Shown here piece after piece: positions 27,316-37,887 of a DNA stretch of 64,000 bases. The notes beneath the pieces were generated by a model. The model was not told the DNA's origin. It searched no databases and saw only the letters and a list, made by a program, of their open reading frames with translations. The position numbers and the translations under genes are program-made. Source of the DNA: a virus; the IMG/VR virus record IMGVR_UViG_3300021961_000053, positions 19,216-83,215 of that record; one strand, written 5' to 3'. Numbering within the stretch: the stretch's first letter is position 1; the number at the start of each line of letters is the position of its first letter.

Positions 27316-30300
27316 ATGGCAATTAAGACCAAAAAAATCTCTGCTCTTATTGAGTCTCAACTTCCTAATTTTATAGTTGATGAGTACCCATTGTTCTCCA
27401 AGTTTTTGGAGAAGTATTATGAGGCACAGGAAAATAGTGGGCAACCTCTAGATCTTGCTAATAATATCTTAGAGTACGCAGATATTAATTATTATGAGTC
27501 TAATTTGCTCAAGGAAAATACTCTATTGAGTAGCACTATCTCAGCATCAGATTCAACTATTGTGTTGGATGCTGGAGATTCATTCCCAGATAAAAATGGA
27601 TACGTCAGAATTAATGACGAGATTATTTTTTATGGCAGGAGAAATGGAAACATTCTCACAAACTGCTCCAGAGGCGTCAGTGGCAACACCACCCTAGGAG
27701 ATTTATACGAACAGTCTTCATTCGTTACTACAGAGGCAGCAGGACACGTCTCAGGGTCTGTTGTATATAACGTAAGTAATCTTTTCCTGTATGCTCTTAT
27801 CAAGAGCTTTGAATCTCAATACCTGGCATCATTTCCAGAGAAATATCTCAAGGGTGCGGTAGACAAAAGAACCCTTATCAAGAATATAAAGCAGTTTTAC
27901 AAAACAAAAGGAACCACTGCTTCTATTAGATTCATTTTCAACTCTATTGTCGCAAAAGACACTAGAGATGTCCCAGAAACATATAACCCAACAGATTACA
28001 CATACAAGGCATCTAATGCCGATTGGATTAATGTATTTGCTATAAAAGCAAAGGTTGTATCTGGAGATCCAAATGATCTAATTGGAAAGGTCATTGTTCA
28101 AGAAGAAACCGATGAATATGGATATGCATCAGCAACTGTTGATAATGTTTATCCAGATGGTACTTCCGATGGAGAACAAATTTGGAACATTGTTTTAGCA
28201 CCAGAAACAGTAAATGGAACTTTTGCAATTTCCACTAAGACTCGCTTAGAAAAAGAACTACAAACAACCGATGGTGTTGGAAAGAGAGTTAATGTTTTCT
28301 CTACAGTAGGATGGGGAAAGACTGGGGAAATTCTAATCGGTGATGAAATAATTAAATTTGAAGAAAAAAATGTAACTCAGTTTGTAATCAAGAAAAGAGG
28401 AAATATAACCTACACTCATAGTGTTGGTGCTTCTGTATATAAACCAGTTACTATTTCTGGATCCAATGTCACTATGCTGACATTTGGTGTTGTCTATAAT
28501 TTGAAGCCAAATAATTTACAACCATATTCCTTTACTGGAGATAAAGTTCAGATTTCAAATCCTGGATTTGAAACCTCAGATCCAAAGATTGTATTAAGTG
28601 GAACAAATCAAGTACGCTGGTTGTTAAATCGCAACCTTCCTGTAAGCATTACATCAATTCCATTATTACAAACTTCTCTTGATGATGTCTCTACTGATGT
28701 ATCTGCTATTTTTAGCGATGATCAATACTATTACATCACAACCTCTGGTTTTCCATCTTATAACATTCTCAATGGTTCTACAGTAACTCAGACTGTTCAA
28801 GATCAGAAGATCTTACGTATTATAAGAAAGCGAGCAACTAGAACTACAGAAAAATATAATACTCCAAAATCTGAAGTTGGAATTCTACTGAACGGAGCTA
28901 GAGTTTATTGTCATAAAGATTCTGAAAGCATTCGATATGGAAAACTAGAGAGTATTGCAGTTAATACTCAAGGAAGTGGTTATGCTAAACCACCTTTTGT
29001 ATTACTCGACGGTGTTCCAAATAAAGCAAGAGCAATTCTTTCTGGATCTGTTGTTGAAAGATATGTTGTTGATACAAAAGATACGTTTAGAAGAACACCA
29101 GTTGTAGAAGTAACATCTGGCAGAGGAGCAGTTGTTCGTGCAATTGTTACTGGAGATAAGATTACATCTTTGGTTATTGATAACCCTGGCGAATACTATT
29201 CGTCCCCACCACTTATTAGAATTACAGACAAGAATGGAAAGGGAAGATTCGCGGATTATACATCTGTTGTAAACACAGATGGAAAAATTACTGGGTTTAT
29301 CAAAAATGATGAAGGAACTTTCTACAATCAGAATACTGTAGTAGTTGATGTTATTCCTGTCGGTAAAGGTGCAACAGCAACTCCATTTTTGAAAGAATGG
29401 AATTTCAATAGATTTGAAAAGTTAAAAACCAATCTTGATTCCGAGTATGGATATGTTTTCAAGAATTATAATAACGTTTTAGAATATGGTTATGGACACG
29501 TAGCAAATCCAAAAGCACTCAGAGTTGCACTCAATGATAACTTGGGTCCTTCTGGGATCGAGCCATCCACAAAAGTGCATTCCCCAATTATCGGATTTGC
29601 TTATGATGGAAATCCAATTTATGGTCCTTTTGGTCATCAGAATCCTTTAGATCCACAGTCACCTATTGCTAGAATGACTTCTAGTTATTCTAGAAAAGGA
29701 ACTAGGGCAGATGGTCCTTCTATGACGACATATCCATTGGGATCATTCACAAATGATTATGTTTATACTCATAAATCTGGGTCTCTAGATGAAAATAATG
29801 GAAGATTCTGTATTACTCCAGATTATCCAGAAGGGGTTTATGCTTATTTTATTACAATCGATAGTAATCAAGTACCACAATATCCATATATTTTAGGGGA
29901 AAATTTCTATTCACTTCCAGTTGAAAGTAATTATGCTTCTGACATCAATCAAAACGATATTCCAAAAAATTCAAAAAGGTTATTCGTTCCTGGTATGCCA
30001 CAGAATGGAAGTGGTGTTGTTGCAGAAATTGCAGAAGTAAAATCTGGAACTGTCGATGCAATCAGTATTGATAGATCATCCGATAACTTTTCTGTTAATT
30101 CTAAACTGTATTTTGACAATAGAGGGACGGATGGATCTGATGCCGAAGCACTGGTAGAATCGGTAAAAGGAAAAGTAGTATCTTACCTCGATAGTTATGA
30201 AAACAAAGTAGTAAAACTAACTACGATTCAAAATGCATATCTCTTTACAGATGATACATTAAGACAACCATCGTCTGGAGCATCTGGAGTTATTGTTGGT

Positions 30301-33300
30301 GAAGTTAAAAACGACAATGTTGTTGTGTTAAAAAATGTTGTTGGCACTTTTGATAATACAGGAACATTTTCAGCAGACATCAAAACTTTCTTCATTCTTT
30401 TAGATCAAAAGAGTTCTTTTACAAAAGGTGCTACAATAAGCCTTACCGATGGTATAAATCCACCTATTGCCACTGCAGAAATCTTAAATGGAACTGCTGC
30501 TCAGAATGTAGTTGAAATTAAGGTTGAAACTGGAGATTGGTTACAATTTAACCAAGCGGATTACTTCTTACAATCAGATAATCTATTTGACACATCTGGA
30601 ACCAGACCAGTTATCCTCACTTCTTTAAGCGATAATTTGGAACCATTTGAAGTAAATCAAAGTGTTGCTCTTATTGAAACAGCATCAAATCATGGTCTTG
30701 GAGTTGGTGATAAAGTCAATGTTGATATCTTCCCAGATGATGCATCTAAAACCAAGACGTACTATTTGAGAAAAAGATTATACCAGGATGTTGTATTAAA
30801 AGCACCTCAATTTAAGACTTCTATAAATGACACTGGAGTTGGAAGATTTCAAATTTTAAATGGTGGAGCTGGTTATACTCCAGGAACATATACTAATGTA
30901 CCACTGACTGGTGGATCTGGAAGTGGTCTGACAGCTACTATTACAGTTTCCAATGCTGGTATTGTATCTTCAATACAACTTCAAAATGGTGGTAATGGAT
31001 ATAAAAAAGCAGATTACCTTGGAGTTGACGATGAATCTTTACAAAGATCTGTTAATTTTGGCAGCACTCAGAGGTTAGCATTATATGTTGATCATGTAGG
31101 ATTTGCTTCTGGATCTACAAATCTCACTCTTGATAGTGTAACTGGTATCTCTGAAAATGATTTGATTTTTATTGGAGAAGAAATTATTAAAGTTTCTTCA
31201 ATTGCAGGTAAAACTCTTACTGTTTTGAGAGCAAGAGAGAACACAATCGATGCAGATCACTATAATGGTCAAGAAGTATCTTTGTATAAACCAAGATACA
31301 ATTTTGATGCGAATTTCCAAGTAGGATCTGGAATTGGTAGTGGATACATTGCTTCTTATGATTTAGAAACTCAAAAAGCAACTATTGTTTATGACTATTC
31401 CACATTAAAGGAAACGGCAAAAAATGTAAAGATAAGTACCACTTTCTTTGATAATAGTGTTCCTTCTAGATTGGTTTCTATTAGAACTGTAGATCCAATA
31501 GAATATAAATTTGAATTTTCAGAAGATAACGTTAATTATATTCCAAACCCAACTATAGAGATACAGGAATATTACAAATACAAATTTGACACATCACATT
31601 CATCACTAACTGGAACATATTTTGATTTGAGTCCTAGTAAAAATTATAATGTAATTACAACCGAGAAATTAGCATCCAACATTCTTCCTGGAAACCCTGG
31701 AGCATTTACAGATGTTAAATTTGGATTTGGACCAAGAATTGCTGGAAATAATTATCAGACAAAAACAGGAACGGATTTTACGAATTTCTACTATTTTGAC
31801 AAAAAGGGAATCGTAGATTCGGATGGAAAATATCTAAAGATCATCACAGATCCACTTCAAGGTGAAAAGGTATTAAATTATGTTACTCCAAACAGATTTG
31901 TATATAATATTGTAGATCCGCCCCTTTGGGACGGATCTGGTTCAATCACATATACTACTACTGGACAATTTGCAGTTGGTGAATTAAATTCCATCAAGAT
32001 TACAAATCTTGGATTAAATTATAAAAAAGTTCCAGTTATTGCTGGCATTGATCCAAACCAAAACTTTAAAGCAAAAGCTACAGTTTTATTTGATGCTGCA
32101 ACTAGCACTATAACTGGAGTTTCATTGGATGATAAAGGATCAAACTACACAAATCCAAAAGCAGTTATTATAGATGGTGATGGAATTGATGCAACATTTA
32201 ATTTGGTTGTTAGAGATGGAAGTATTTTCTCAATTACTATAGGTAACCCAGGAAGAGGATATACATATGCTCCTACTATTGAAATTGTTGAGGGTGATGT
32301 AGAGGCATATGTTGATAGCTCAACTATAGGTATTCCACAAAGTATTAATATCATAAGAAATGGTGGGGCATTTCATTTAGATAAGACAATATCTTCCAAA
32401 TTTGAATCGAAATACACAGTTTCTCTCAAGAACTTTAGTGGAAATTTCCAAAGAGGGGAAACTGTTATCCAGAAAATTGGTCAAACAGAAATTTCTAGAT
32501 CAACAGTATCTGAATGGAGACTTGGATCTAATCTTCTCAAACTAGAGAATATTAGAGGTATCCTTAGAGAAGACATTGCAATTGAAGGATTGGTGTCTCG
32601 TGCAAATGGAAATGTGAAGGCAGTATATGCTACCACCTTTGCAGAGAGCATAACTGCTTTCTTTGACAATGTTGGATATTACAAATCTGATAAAGGAAAA
32701 CTTGGTGTATCAAATCAAAAAATTACCGATAGCTTTTTCTATCAGGACTATTCATATGTAATTAAGTCTAAGACTCCTATCGAACAATGGAGAGACTTAA
32801 TCAAGTCAACAACTCATCCAGCTGGATTTAGACTATTTGGGCAAGTTGATATTGAAGCTTCTGCACAAGTTGAAATGCCAGTAGAGATGCCAAAAGCATC
32901 GCACTATAGTGTAATTCAACTTTGGGATCCAAACAAAAATAAAATAACGGTAGAAAATACCAGAAGGACAATAACTCAAACTATCCAGAAGATAGAGAAC
33001 CAAAGAATCCGAAAAGGAGTTGGATCCGCTGCTACATCAGAGTTTAATTTCAATGAATCTCGTGCATTCACATTTACACTCAATGGATCTTTTGATGGAT
33101 ATTATGATTCAAATGGCAGATTGCAAGGAACAACGACTTTCCAGATACTAGACGATCAAGGATTCCCATTCTTCCCAGCAAGTTCTAAGAATTTGATTGT
33201 AACTCTGGATGGAATTCTTCAAGAACCAGAAGTAGCATACACTATTTCTGCAGATAATATCATTTTCTCCCAACCACCACTTGGACCATATCAGAAACTG

Positions 33301-36300
33301 ACTGGCAGTACATTAACAGCTCTTACTCCATATGCTGGCGTTACTTTCTACGGTAGATATTTTAGTTTCAAAGATAGTCAATATAATACAAGGTACTTTA
33401 AAAAGATTAGAAACATCTTCCAGAGAAATGGAAGATGGTTGGATGCTGCTAATCAAATTGAAAGAAACAGAAGTTTCATCGTAGAGGAATCTATTGGTTA
33501 TGGAAGATCAAAGTATCCATCACTAGATTGGAGCACCAAGCAAGATGATTATGAGAGAGATCTGGGATATATTCTTGATGCGTATCAACATGATATTAGA
33601 TTTGGTGGTAATGTAAAGACTGTTGATTATGTTTCTTTCTTTAATCAAGATACTGATTATGATTATATCACAGACAACAAAGTTCAATCACTGAGCATAT
33701 TTAAGTATGCCACCAACTTGGCAAAACTTTCCGTTAGAAATTGGGATGTTGTAGAAACTGGAGTATCTTATATTCAAGGATCTAAAGTAGTTATAGTACA
33801 AGATACTAATAATCTTGCTGTTGGTATGCATATTAGTTCTGGGAGATCATACGCTCCAGGAACAAAGATTGTTTCTATTGATAGTGCTACTCAAGTTACA
33901 TTGTCACATGCTGCTCTTGCTAACTCTGGTGGTGGTGGTGGAGCTCCTGATGGAACTACCACATATAGTGGAACAAGCGGTGGTAATGTTACTGCTCCTA
34001 CAAATACTGTTGCTATTGAGCCAGGTGATACTTTTGCGGTTGAACCAGGAGATACTTTTATAGCTCCAGTATCATTCTCTGGATCAGATACGGCAACATT
34101 CTTCTTCAGCGGAATCAACAGTGGAACGTTCTATGATGCTGCCAATTTAATCTCATACAATAAAGAGTATCTACAAGAAGAAATCAGTGGATATATCTAT
34201 GACAACTATACCCTATCCACAGATGTAAGCAAGTGCTATAGAGATCTTGGTTACCTAGTTGATGCTATCACATACCATTTAAAATTTGGTGGAAATGAGA
34301 AGGTTGTAGAGTTTGCAAGACTTTACTATACAAATGCTGGATATCCATATGGAGAGGAACTAACCTATATTAATAGAACTGCAGAAGAAACTGCTGCTGC
34401 TATTGATGCATGGGAAAAACTTGGAGAGAAGATGATTCTTGCCATGAGGAATTCTCTTGGCGCTGGAGCATATACAGCAATTCTTCCAGTTACAGATACT
34501 TCAATTGCTGTTGATCCAGTTTCACCATATTGTTCCGAAGTGGCATCTGCTATCAACTCTTATGTTGATATAGTCAAGGATATTCTTGCAAACGGAACTG
34601 GTGCTGTAGATTCAGTTGGAATCAACGCTACCAAACCTGGATATTGGACTGATACAAAACCATCTATTGATTATAATCTAATCCCAGATCCTTCAAAACC
34701 AGGAACAGGTGAGTGTGATGATGTTGTCTCTGCAATTGATTCTCTTTATGATAATGTTGATGATGTCCTTGCAGAACTATTGGTTGCAAAAAATCTCCCA
34801 GATTATGTCGACGGAGAAAATAAAGTATTTGAGTTGTATTGGGATGATGATACAGAGGTTTCTACAGAAGAAGATGAAGATCTATTCTTAATGATCAATG
34901 CTGTTCTTCAAAGACCTAAGTACAATGCAGAATACCCAGGTGGTGATGCATACTATATTGATAGAAACACGATTCCAAATAAACTAGTCTTTGATGTTGC
35001 TCCAATTTGGGACCAAGATTTTGGTGCTAAGAGCATTGGAGAACCAACTGCTGTGGAGAAAGTGGTCGGTATTGGTGTTGGTAACTATAAGAGACTAACA
35101 ATTGACTATAATCTTGTCAATGGAGTTAAGACTGGACCATTCCTAATCCTTGATGTTGAGGACAAAACAGTTCAGAGTGTTGAAGAGAAGGAATATCTGT
35201 ATGTCTTCTTAGATGGTGTTTTACAAAGAGAAGGATATAGCTACATTGTTTCTGGTCCAAATATCTATTTCAATGTTCCTATTAAGAAGGAAATGAAGAT
35301 TGATATGAGATATCTCTATGGTAGAGATGTCGGACAGATCCTAAACATTTATGATTTTGCTCCAGATACCTATTTTGCTACTGGTACTTTTATTATAGAG
35401 TCTAGTTCATCATTGATTAATGATTATTTGAGCTATAGATGGATGGGAAATCTTTCTGGATTTGGAGTTCATTGTTGGCAACAAAGACCAGATGGAACTT
35501 ACAACGTAATTGGAAAACTTACCAATCCATATAGAACTTCGTCTGAAATCAAGTTTGATGTTGTAAGATCTCAGAACGCAACTATTATTCCTGGATTAGA
35601 TATTGTATTTGCTGTTGAGGGCAGATATTCAAGAACATTCACTCTCCCAACATCAGAATTTACAAATGCAACTTTAACATTAGAAGTTGATGAATTTGGA
35701 AGAAAGATACTTTCAAGTGAAGATGCTTATTGGTATGGAACTTTCTTCAGAAGATTCCACAAAAATCCTTTCGTAAGCCTATCTAATGGCGACAAGATCC
35801 GCGTAGAAGGAGAAGATAAATTCAGAAGTATTAAAGTTCTCCCGCAAAAAACCACATCAAAAGATGGCAGAGATGGAGAGCAACTATCAGATGACATATA
35901 TGGATCTGTTGAGGTAGAGACTTATAATGGTATTACTCGCGGAGAAGGTCTCAGTGTTGTTGCAACTATTGAAAATGGAAGTGTTGTTTCTCTATCTTGG
36001 AACCAACGCAGCTGGGATCCACTGACTCAACCAACAGCATATCAGTATTTTACACCACCTGTTCTTGAATTTGTTCCAGAAAATGGAGATGGCGGCGGCG
36101 CAAGAGCCGAAGTAATAGTAAGCAAAGGTCAGGTTATCAGTGTTGATCTTCTTGATGGTGGTTCTGGATACACCAAGGCACCGAAGGTTGTTGTTGCCAG
36201 AAGATATGAAATTCTTAATGAGAGAGACATTGGTGTATCACTAATTCGCGTGGGAATCAATCCATACGTTGAACATGCTGGAATGATTGTTACATCAACT

Positions 36301-37833
36301 ATTGATACTCTTGGCAATCAAGTTTCTGGAATTAATACATTTACATCAATCGTCTTTAGTAGTCCAGTTGATGCATCAAGAAAAATTACTGCCCAAATTC
36401 AGTTAATTGAAGCCACAGGCAGCGAATTACAAAGAGCAGGGGCAGAATTTTTAGGAATTCGAGATGATGATGCAGATAACGTACAAGTAATTGATCTATT
36501 TACTGCGACCAATCAATATATCTCACAAATTTCTGGTCGTGTTGCGGATATTATTTCAAACTCTATTGTAACTGCTAGCAGACAAATCACCACCACTGTA
36601 GATGTGTTACTACAGAATGATGCCTTGTCAAATATCAATTACTATGAGGTTGGTGCATATCTTGATATTGATCTTGGTCTCACAGACACTATTGTTTATA
36701 TTCCAGATACAACCAAATTTAAATCAAATGGTTATCTATTGATTGGAAATGAAGTTGTTCGCTACATGCGTAAGCTGAATGATCGTTTCCTCAAGGTAGA
36801 AAGAGCACAAAATAACACAACAGCACAGTTCTGGGCTGCAGGAACATTTATCAGGCAGATTCCAAATCCAGTATCTGTTGCATTTGGAGGCGTTGCTGTT
36901 ATTCATTCCGATGCTTCTGTAAGCATGGTTGGTGCTTTTGCTGGGGTTGGAGCAGCAGGAGATGGACAAGATAGAGTTCGCTATCAACAAATAGAATCTC
37001 CAAGTGTGACTGTTGTATCAACTTCCAGAGTAATTACTGCAGAGATACAACCAGAAATTAATATTCAGTCTATAACAGAAACATATAGTTTTGTAAAATA
37101 TAGGTTAGAGACTTCCGTTGATAGTATTAAATCAATCATTGTTTCTCATGAAGCAACTGAGACAAGAGCAGAAATTCAGTCTGTTCAATCTCAGTTTGTA
37201 GTTCAAAGAGCAGCAACAGAATTGGTATTGACACCACCACCTTCTGGTATTATTGATAGATATGAAGAAAGTGTTTACATAGATGATCCAATCAAAACAA
37301 GATTGAATGGATTTGTAGATATTCTCAATGATTATGGTGTCGTTCAAAGAAGTTCAAATATAATTTATGTTTCCAACTCCATATTTGGAAGCGGTAGTGA
37401 ATATTTTGGAAACTACACTAATTCAAATGCTGGATATGTTATTAAACATTTTGATGGAATATTTGACGATGGATTTGCTAATGTATCTGGATTGTCAATT
37501 CAAGAGATTACTACGTACTTCTCCGCATTAACTCTTCGTGATTTTACGGAAAGAAAAAATTCTCAATATACTCTTTCTGGCGCTAAATTTAATTTATTGC
37601 CACCATCAATACAAAATCCAGTCAGTATTAGTTCTTCTTCTGGAACAATTGTTGGATCAATATCTGTGCAATCAACAACATATTTCCCCGAGGAAGGATA
37701 TCTATTCAGTTCTGGTGGAACAGTCATTCAATATACAGGTAAAACATCAACAACCTTTGACGGATGTACATTGCATAAAGGACCAGACTTGATCACTGCT
37801 GGTGATGAGTTGGTTCCATATTCAATTTCCTAA
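27316..37833 (+). CDS. gp7: Giant gp7-type baseplate wedge protein with YHYH and adhesin-like modules, 3505 aa
   Basis: Residues about 156-215 (SFESQYLASFPEKYLKG, NIKQFYKTKGTTASIRFIF) and about 1805-1848 (SYVIKSKTPIEQWRDLI, HPAGFRLFG) look like two parts of the T4 gp7 C-terminal region, which in T4 lie close together. Between them is a YHYH domain (755-867, HSPIIGFAYDGNPIYGP) and GxGY beta repeats (about 1181-1215). The C-terminal half carries two helical RDLGY...FGGN repeats (about 2031-2099 and 2268-2480) and more beta modules. T4 gp7 has about 1030 residues. It probably forms an enlarged wedge, with surface modules that may touch the host. The gp7 assignment is by position and remembered sequence similarity. 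Confidence 0.7.
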   Translation: MAIKTKKISALIESQLPNFIVDEYPLFSKFLEKYYEAQENSGQPLDLANNILEYADINYYESNLLKENTLLSSTISASDSTIVLDAGDSFPDKNGYVRINDEIIFYGRRNGNILTNCSRGVSGNTTLGDLYEQSSFVTTEAAGHVSGSVVYNVSNLFLYALIKSFESQYLASFPEKYLKGAVDKRTLIKNIKQFYKTKGTTASIRFIFNSIVAKDTRDVPETYNPTDYTYKASNADWINVFAIKAKVVSGDPNDLIGKVIVQEETDEYGYASATVDNVYPDGTSDGEQIWNIVLAPETVNGTFAISTKTRLEKELQTTDGVGKRVNVFSTVGWGKTGEILIGDEIIKFEEKNVTQFVIKKRGNITYTHSVGASVYKPVTISGSNVTMLTFGVVYNLKPNNLQPYSFTGDKVQISNPGFETSDPKIVLSGTNQVRWLLNRNLPVSITSIPLLQTSLDDVSTDVSAIFSDDQYYYITTSGFPSYNILNGSTVTQTVQDQKILRIIRKRATRTTEKYNTPKSEVGILLNGARVYCHKDSESIRYGKLESIAVNTQGSGYAKPPFVLLDGVPNKARAILSGSVVERYVVDTKDTFRRTPVVEVTSGRGAVVRAIVTGDKITSLVIDNPGEYYSSPPLIRITDKNGKGRFADYTSVVNTDGKITGFIKNDEGTFYNQNTVVVDVIPVGKGATATPFLKEWNFNRFEKLKTNLDSEYGYVFKNYNNVLEYGYGHVANPKALRVALNDNLGPSGIEPSTKVHSPIIGFAYDGNPIYGPFGHQNPLDPQSPIARMTSSYSRKGTRADGPSMTTYPLGSFTNDYVYTHKSGSLDENNGRFCITPDYPEGVYAYFITIDSNQVPQYPYILGENFYSLPVESNYASDINQNDIPKNSKRLFVPGMPQNGSGVVAEIAEVKSGTVDAISIDRSSDNFSVNSKLYFDNRGTDGSDAEALVESVKGKVVSYLDSYENKVVKLTTIQNAYLFTDDTLRQPSSGASGVIVGEVKNDNVVVLKNVVGTFDNTGTFSADIKTFFILLDQKSSFTKGATISLTDGINPPIATAEILNGTAAQNVVEIKVETGDWLQFNQADYFLQSDNLFDTSGTRPVILTSLSDNLEPFEVNQSVALIETASNHGLGVGDKVNVDIFPDDASKTKTYYLRKRLYQDVVLKAPQFKTSINDTGVGRFQILNGGAGYTPGTYTNVPLTGGSGSGLTATITVSNAGIVSSIQLQNGGNGYKKADYLGVDDESLQRSVNFGSTQRLALYVDHVGFASGSTNLTLDSVTGISENDLIFIGEEIIKVSSIAGKTLTVLRARENTIDADHYNGQEVSLYKPRYNFDANFQVGSGIGSGYIASYDLETQKATIVYDYSTLKETAKNVKISTTFFDNSVPSRLVSIRTVDPIEYKFEFSEDNVNYIPNPTIEIQEYYKYKFDTSHSSLTGTYFDLSPSKNYNVITTEKLASNILPGNPGAFTDVKFGFGPRIAGNNYQTKTGTDFTNFYYFDKKGIVDSDGKYLKIITDPLQGEKVLNYVTPNRFVYNIVDPPLWDGSGSITYTTTGQFAVGELNSIKITNLGLNYKKVPVIAGIDPNQNFKAKATVLFDAATSTITGVSLDDKGSNYTNPKAVIIDGDGIDATFNLVVRDGSIFSITIGNPGRGYTYAPTIEIVEGDVEAYVDSSTIGIPQSINIIRNGGAFHLDKTISSKFESKYTVSLKNFSGNFQRGETVIQKIGQTEISRSTVSEWRLGSNLLKLENIRGILREDIAIEGLVSRANGNVKAVYATTFAESITAFFDNVGYYKSDKGKLGVSNQKITDSFFYQDYSYVIKSKTPIEQWRDLIKSTTHPAGFRLFGQVDIEASAQVEMPVEMPKASHYSVIQLWDPNKNKITVENTRRTITQTIQKIENQRIRKGVGSAATSEFNFNESRAFTFTLNGSFDGYYDSNGRLQGTTTFQILDDQGFPFFPASSKNLIVTLDGILQEPEVAYTISADNIIFSQPPLGPYQKLTGSTLTALTPYAGVTFYGRYFSFKDSQYNTRYFKKIRNIFQRNGRWLDAANQIERNRSFIVEESIGYGRSKYPSLDWSTKQDDYERDLGYILDAYQHDIRFGGNVKTVDYVSFFNQDTDYDYITDNKVQSLSIFKYATNLAKLSVRNWDVVETGVSYIQGSKVVIVQDTNNLAVGMHISSGRSYAPGTKIVSIDSATQVTLSHAALANSGGGGGAPDGTTTYSGTSGGNVTAPTNTVAIEPGDTFAVEPGDTFIAPVSFSGSDTATFFFSGINSGTFYDAANLISYNKEYLQEEISGYIYDNYTLSTDVSKCYRDLGYLVDAITYHLKFGGNEKVVEFARLYYTNAGYPYGEELTYINRTAEETAAAIDAWEKLGEKMILAMRNSLGAGAYTAILPVTDTSIAVDPVSPYCSEVASAINSYVDIVKDILANGTGAVDSVGINATKPGYWTDTKPSIDYNLIPDPSKPGTGECDDVVSAIDSLYDNVDDVLAELLVAKNLPDYVDGENKVFELYWDDDTEVSTEEDEDLFLMINAVLQRPKYNAEYPGGDAYYIDRNTIPNKLVFDVAPIWDQDFGAKSIGEPTAVEKVVGIGVGNYKRLTIDYNLVNGVKTGPFLILDVEDKTVQSVEEKEYLYVFLDGVLQREGYSYIVSGPNIYFNVPIKKEMKIDMRYLYGRDVGQILNIYDFAPDTYFATGTFIIESSSSLINDYLSYRWMGNLSGFGVHCWQQRPDGTYNVIGKLTNPYRTSSEIKFDVVRSQNATIIPGLDIVFAVEGRYSRTFTLPTSEFTNATLTLEVDEFGRKILSSEDAYWYGTFFRRFHKNPFVSLSNGDKIRVEGEDKFRSIKVLPQKTTSKDGRDGEQLSDDIYGSVEVETYNGITRGEGLSVVATIENGSVVSLSWNQRSWDPLTQPTAYQYFTPPVLEFVPENGDGGGARAEVIVSKGQVISVDLLDGGSGYTKAPKVVVARRYEILNERDIGVSLIRVGINPYVEHAGMIVTSTIDTLGNQVSGINTFTSIVFSSPVDASRKITAQIQLIEATGSELQRAGAEFLGIRDDDADNVQVIDLFTATNQYISQISGRVADIISNSIVTASRQITTTVDVLLQNDALSNINYYEVGAYLDIDLGLTDTIVYIPDTTKFKSNGYLLIGNEVVRYMRKLNDRFLKVERAQNNTTAQFWAAGTFIRQIPNPVSVAFGGVAVIHSDASVSMVGAFAGVGAAGDGQDRVRYQQIESPSVTVVSTSRVITAEIQPEINIQSITETYSFVKYRLETSVDSIKSIIVSHEATETRAEIQSVQSQFVVQRAATELVLTPPPSGIIDRYEESVYIDDPIKTRLNGFVDILNDYGVVQRSSNIIYVSNSIFGSGSEYFGNYTNSNAGYVIKHFDGIFDDGFANVSGLSIQEITTYFSALTLRDFTERKNSQYTLSGAKFNLLPPSIQNPVSISSSSGTIVGSISVQSTTYFPEEGYLFSSGGTVIQYTGKTSTTFDGCTLHKGPDLITAGDELVPYSIS

Positions 37834-37840
37834 ATATTGC

Positions 37841-37854
37841 TATAAATATAAATA
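37841..37854 (+). promoter_or_regulatory. Two overlapping TATAAATA late boxes
   Basis: TATAAATATAAATA contains two perfect T4-type late boxes (37841-37848 and 37847-37854) 34 bases or more before the gp8 ATG. It is the best late promoter in the window. Confidence 0.75.
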
Positions 37855-37887
37855 ACTCAGGCACAAACACTACGTCGGAAAAAACCA

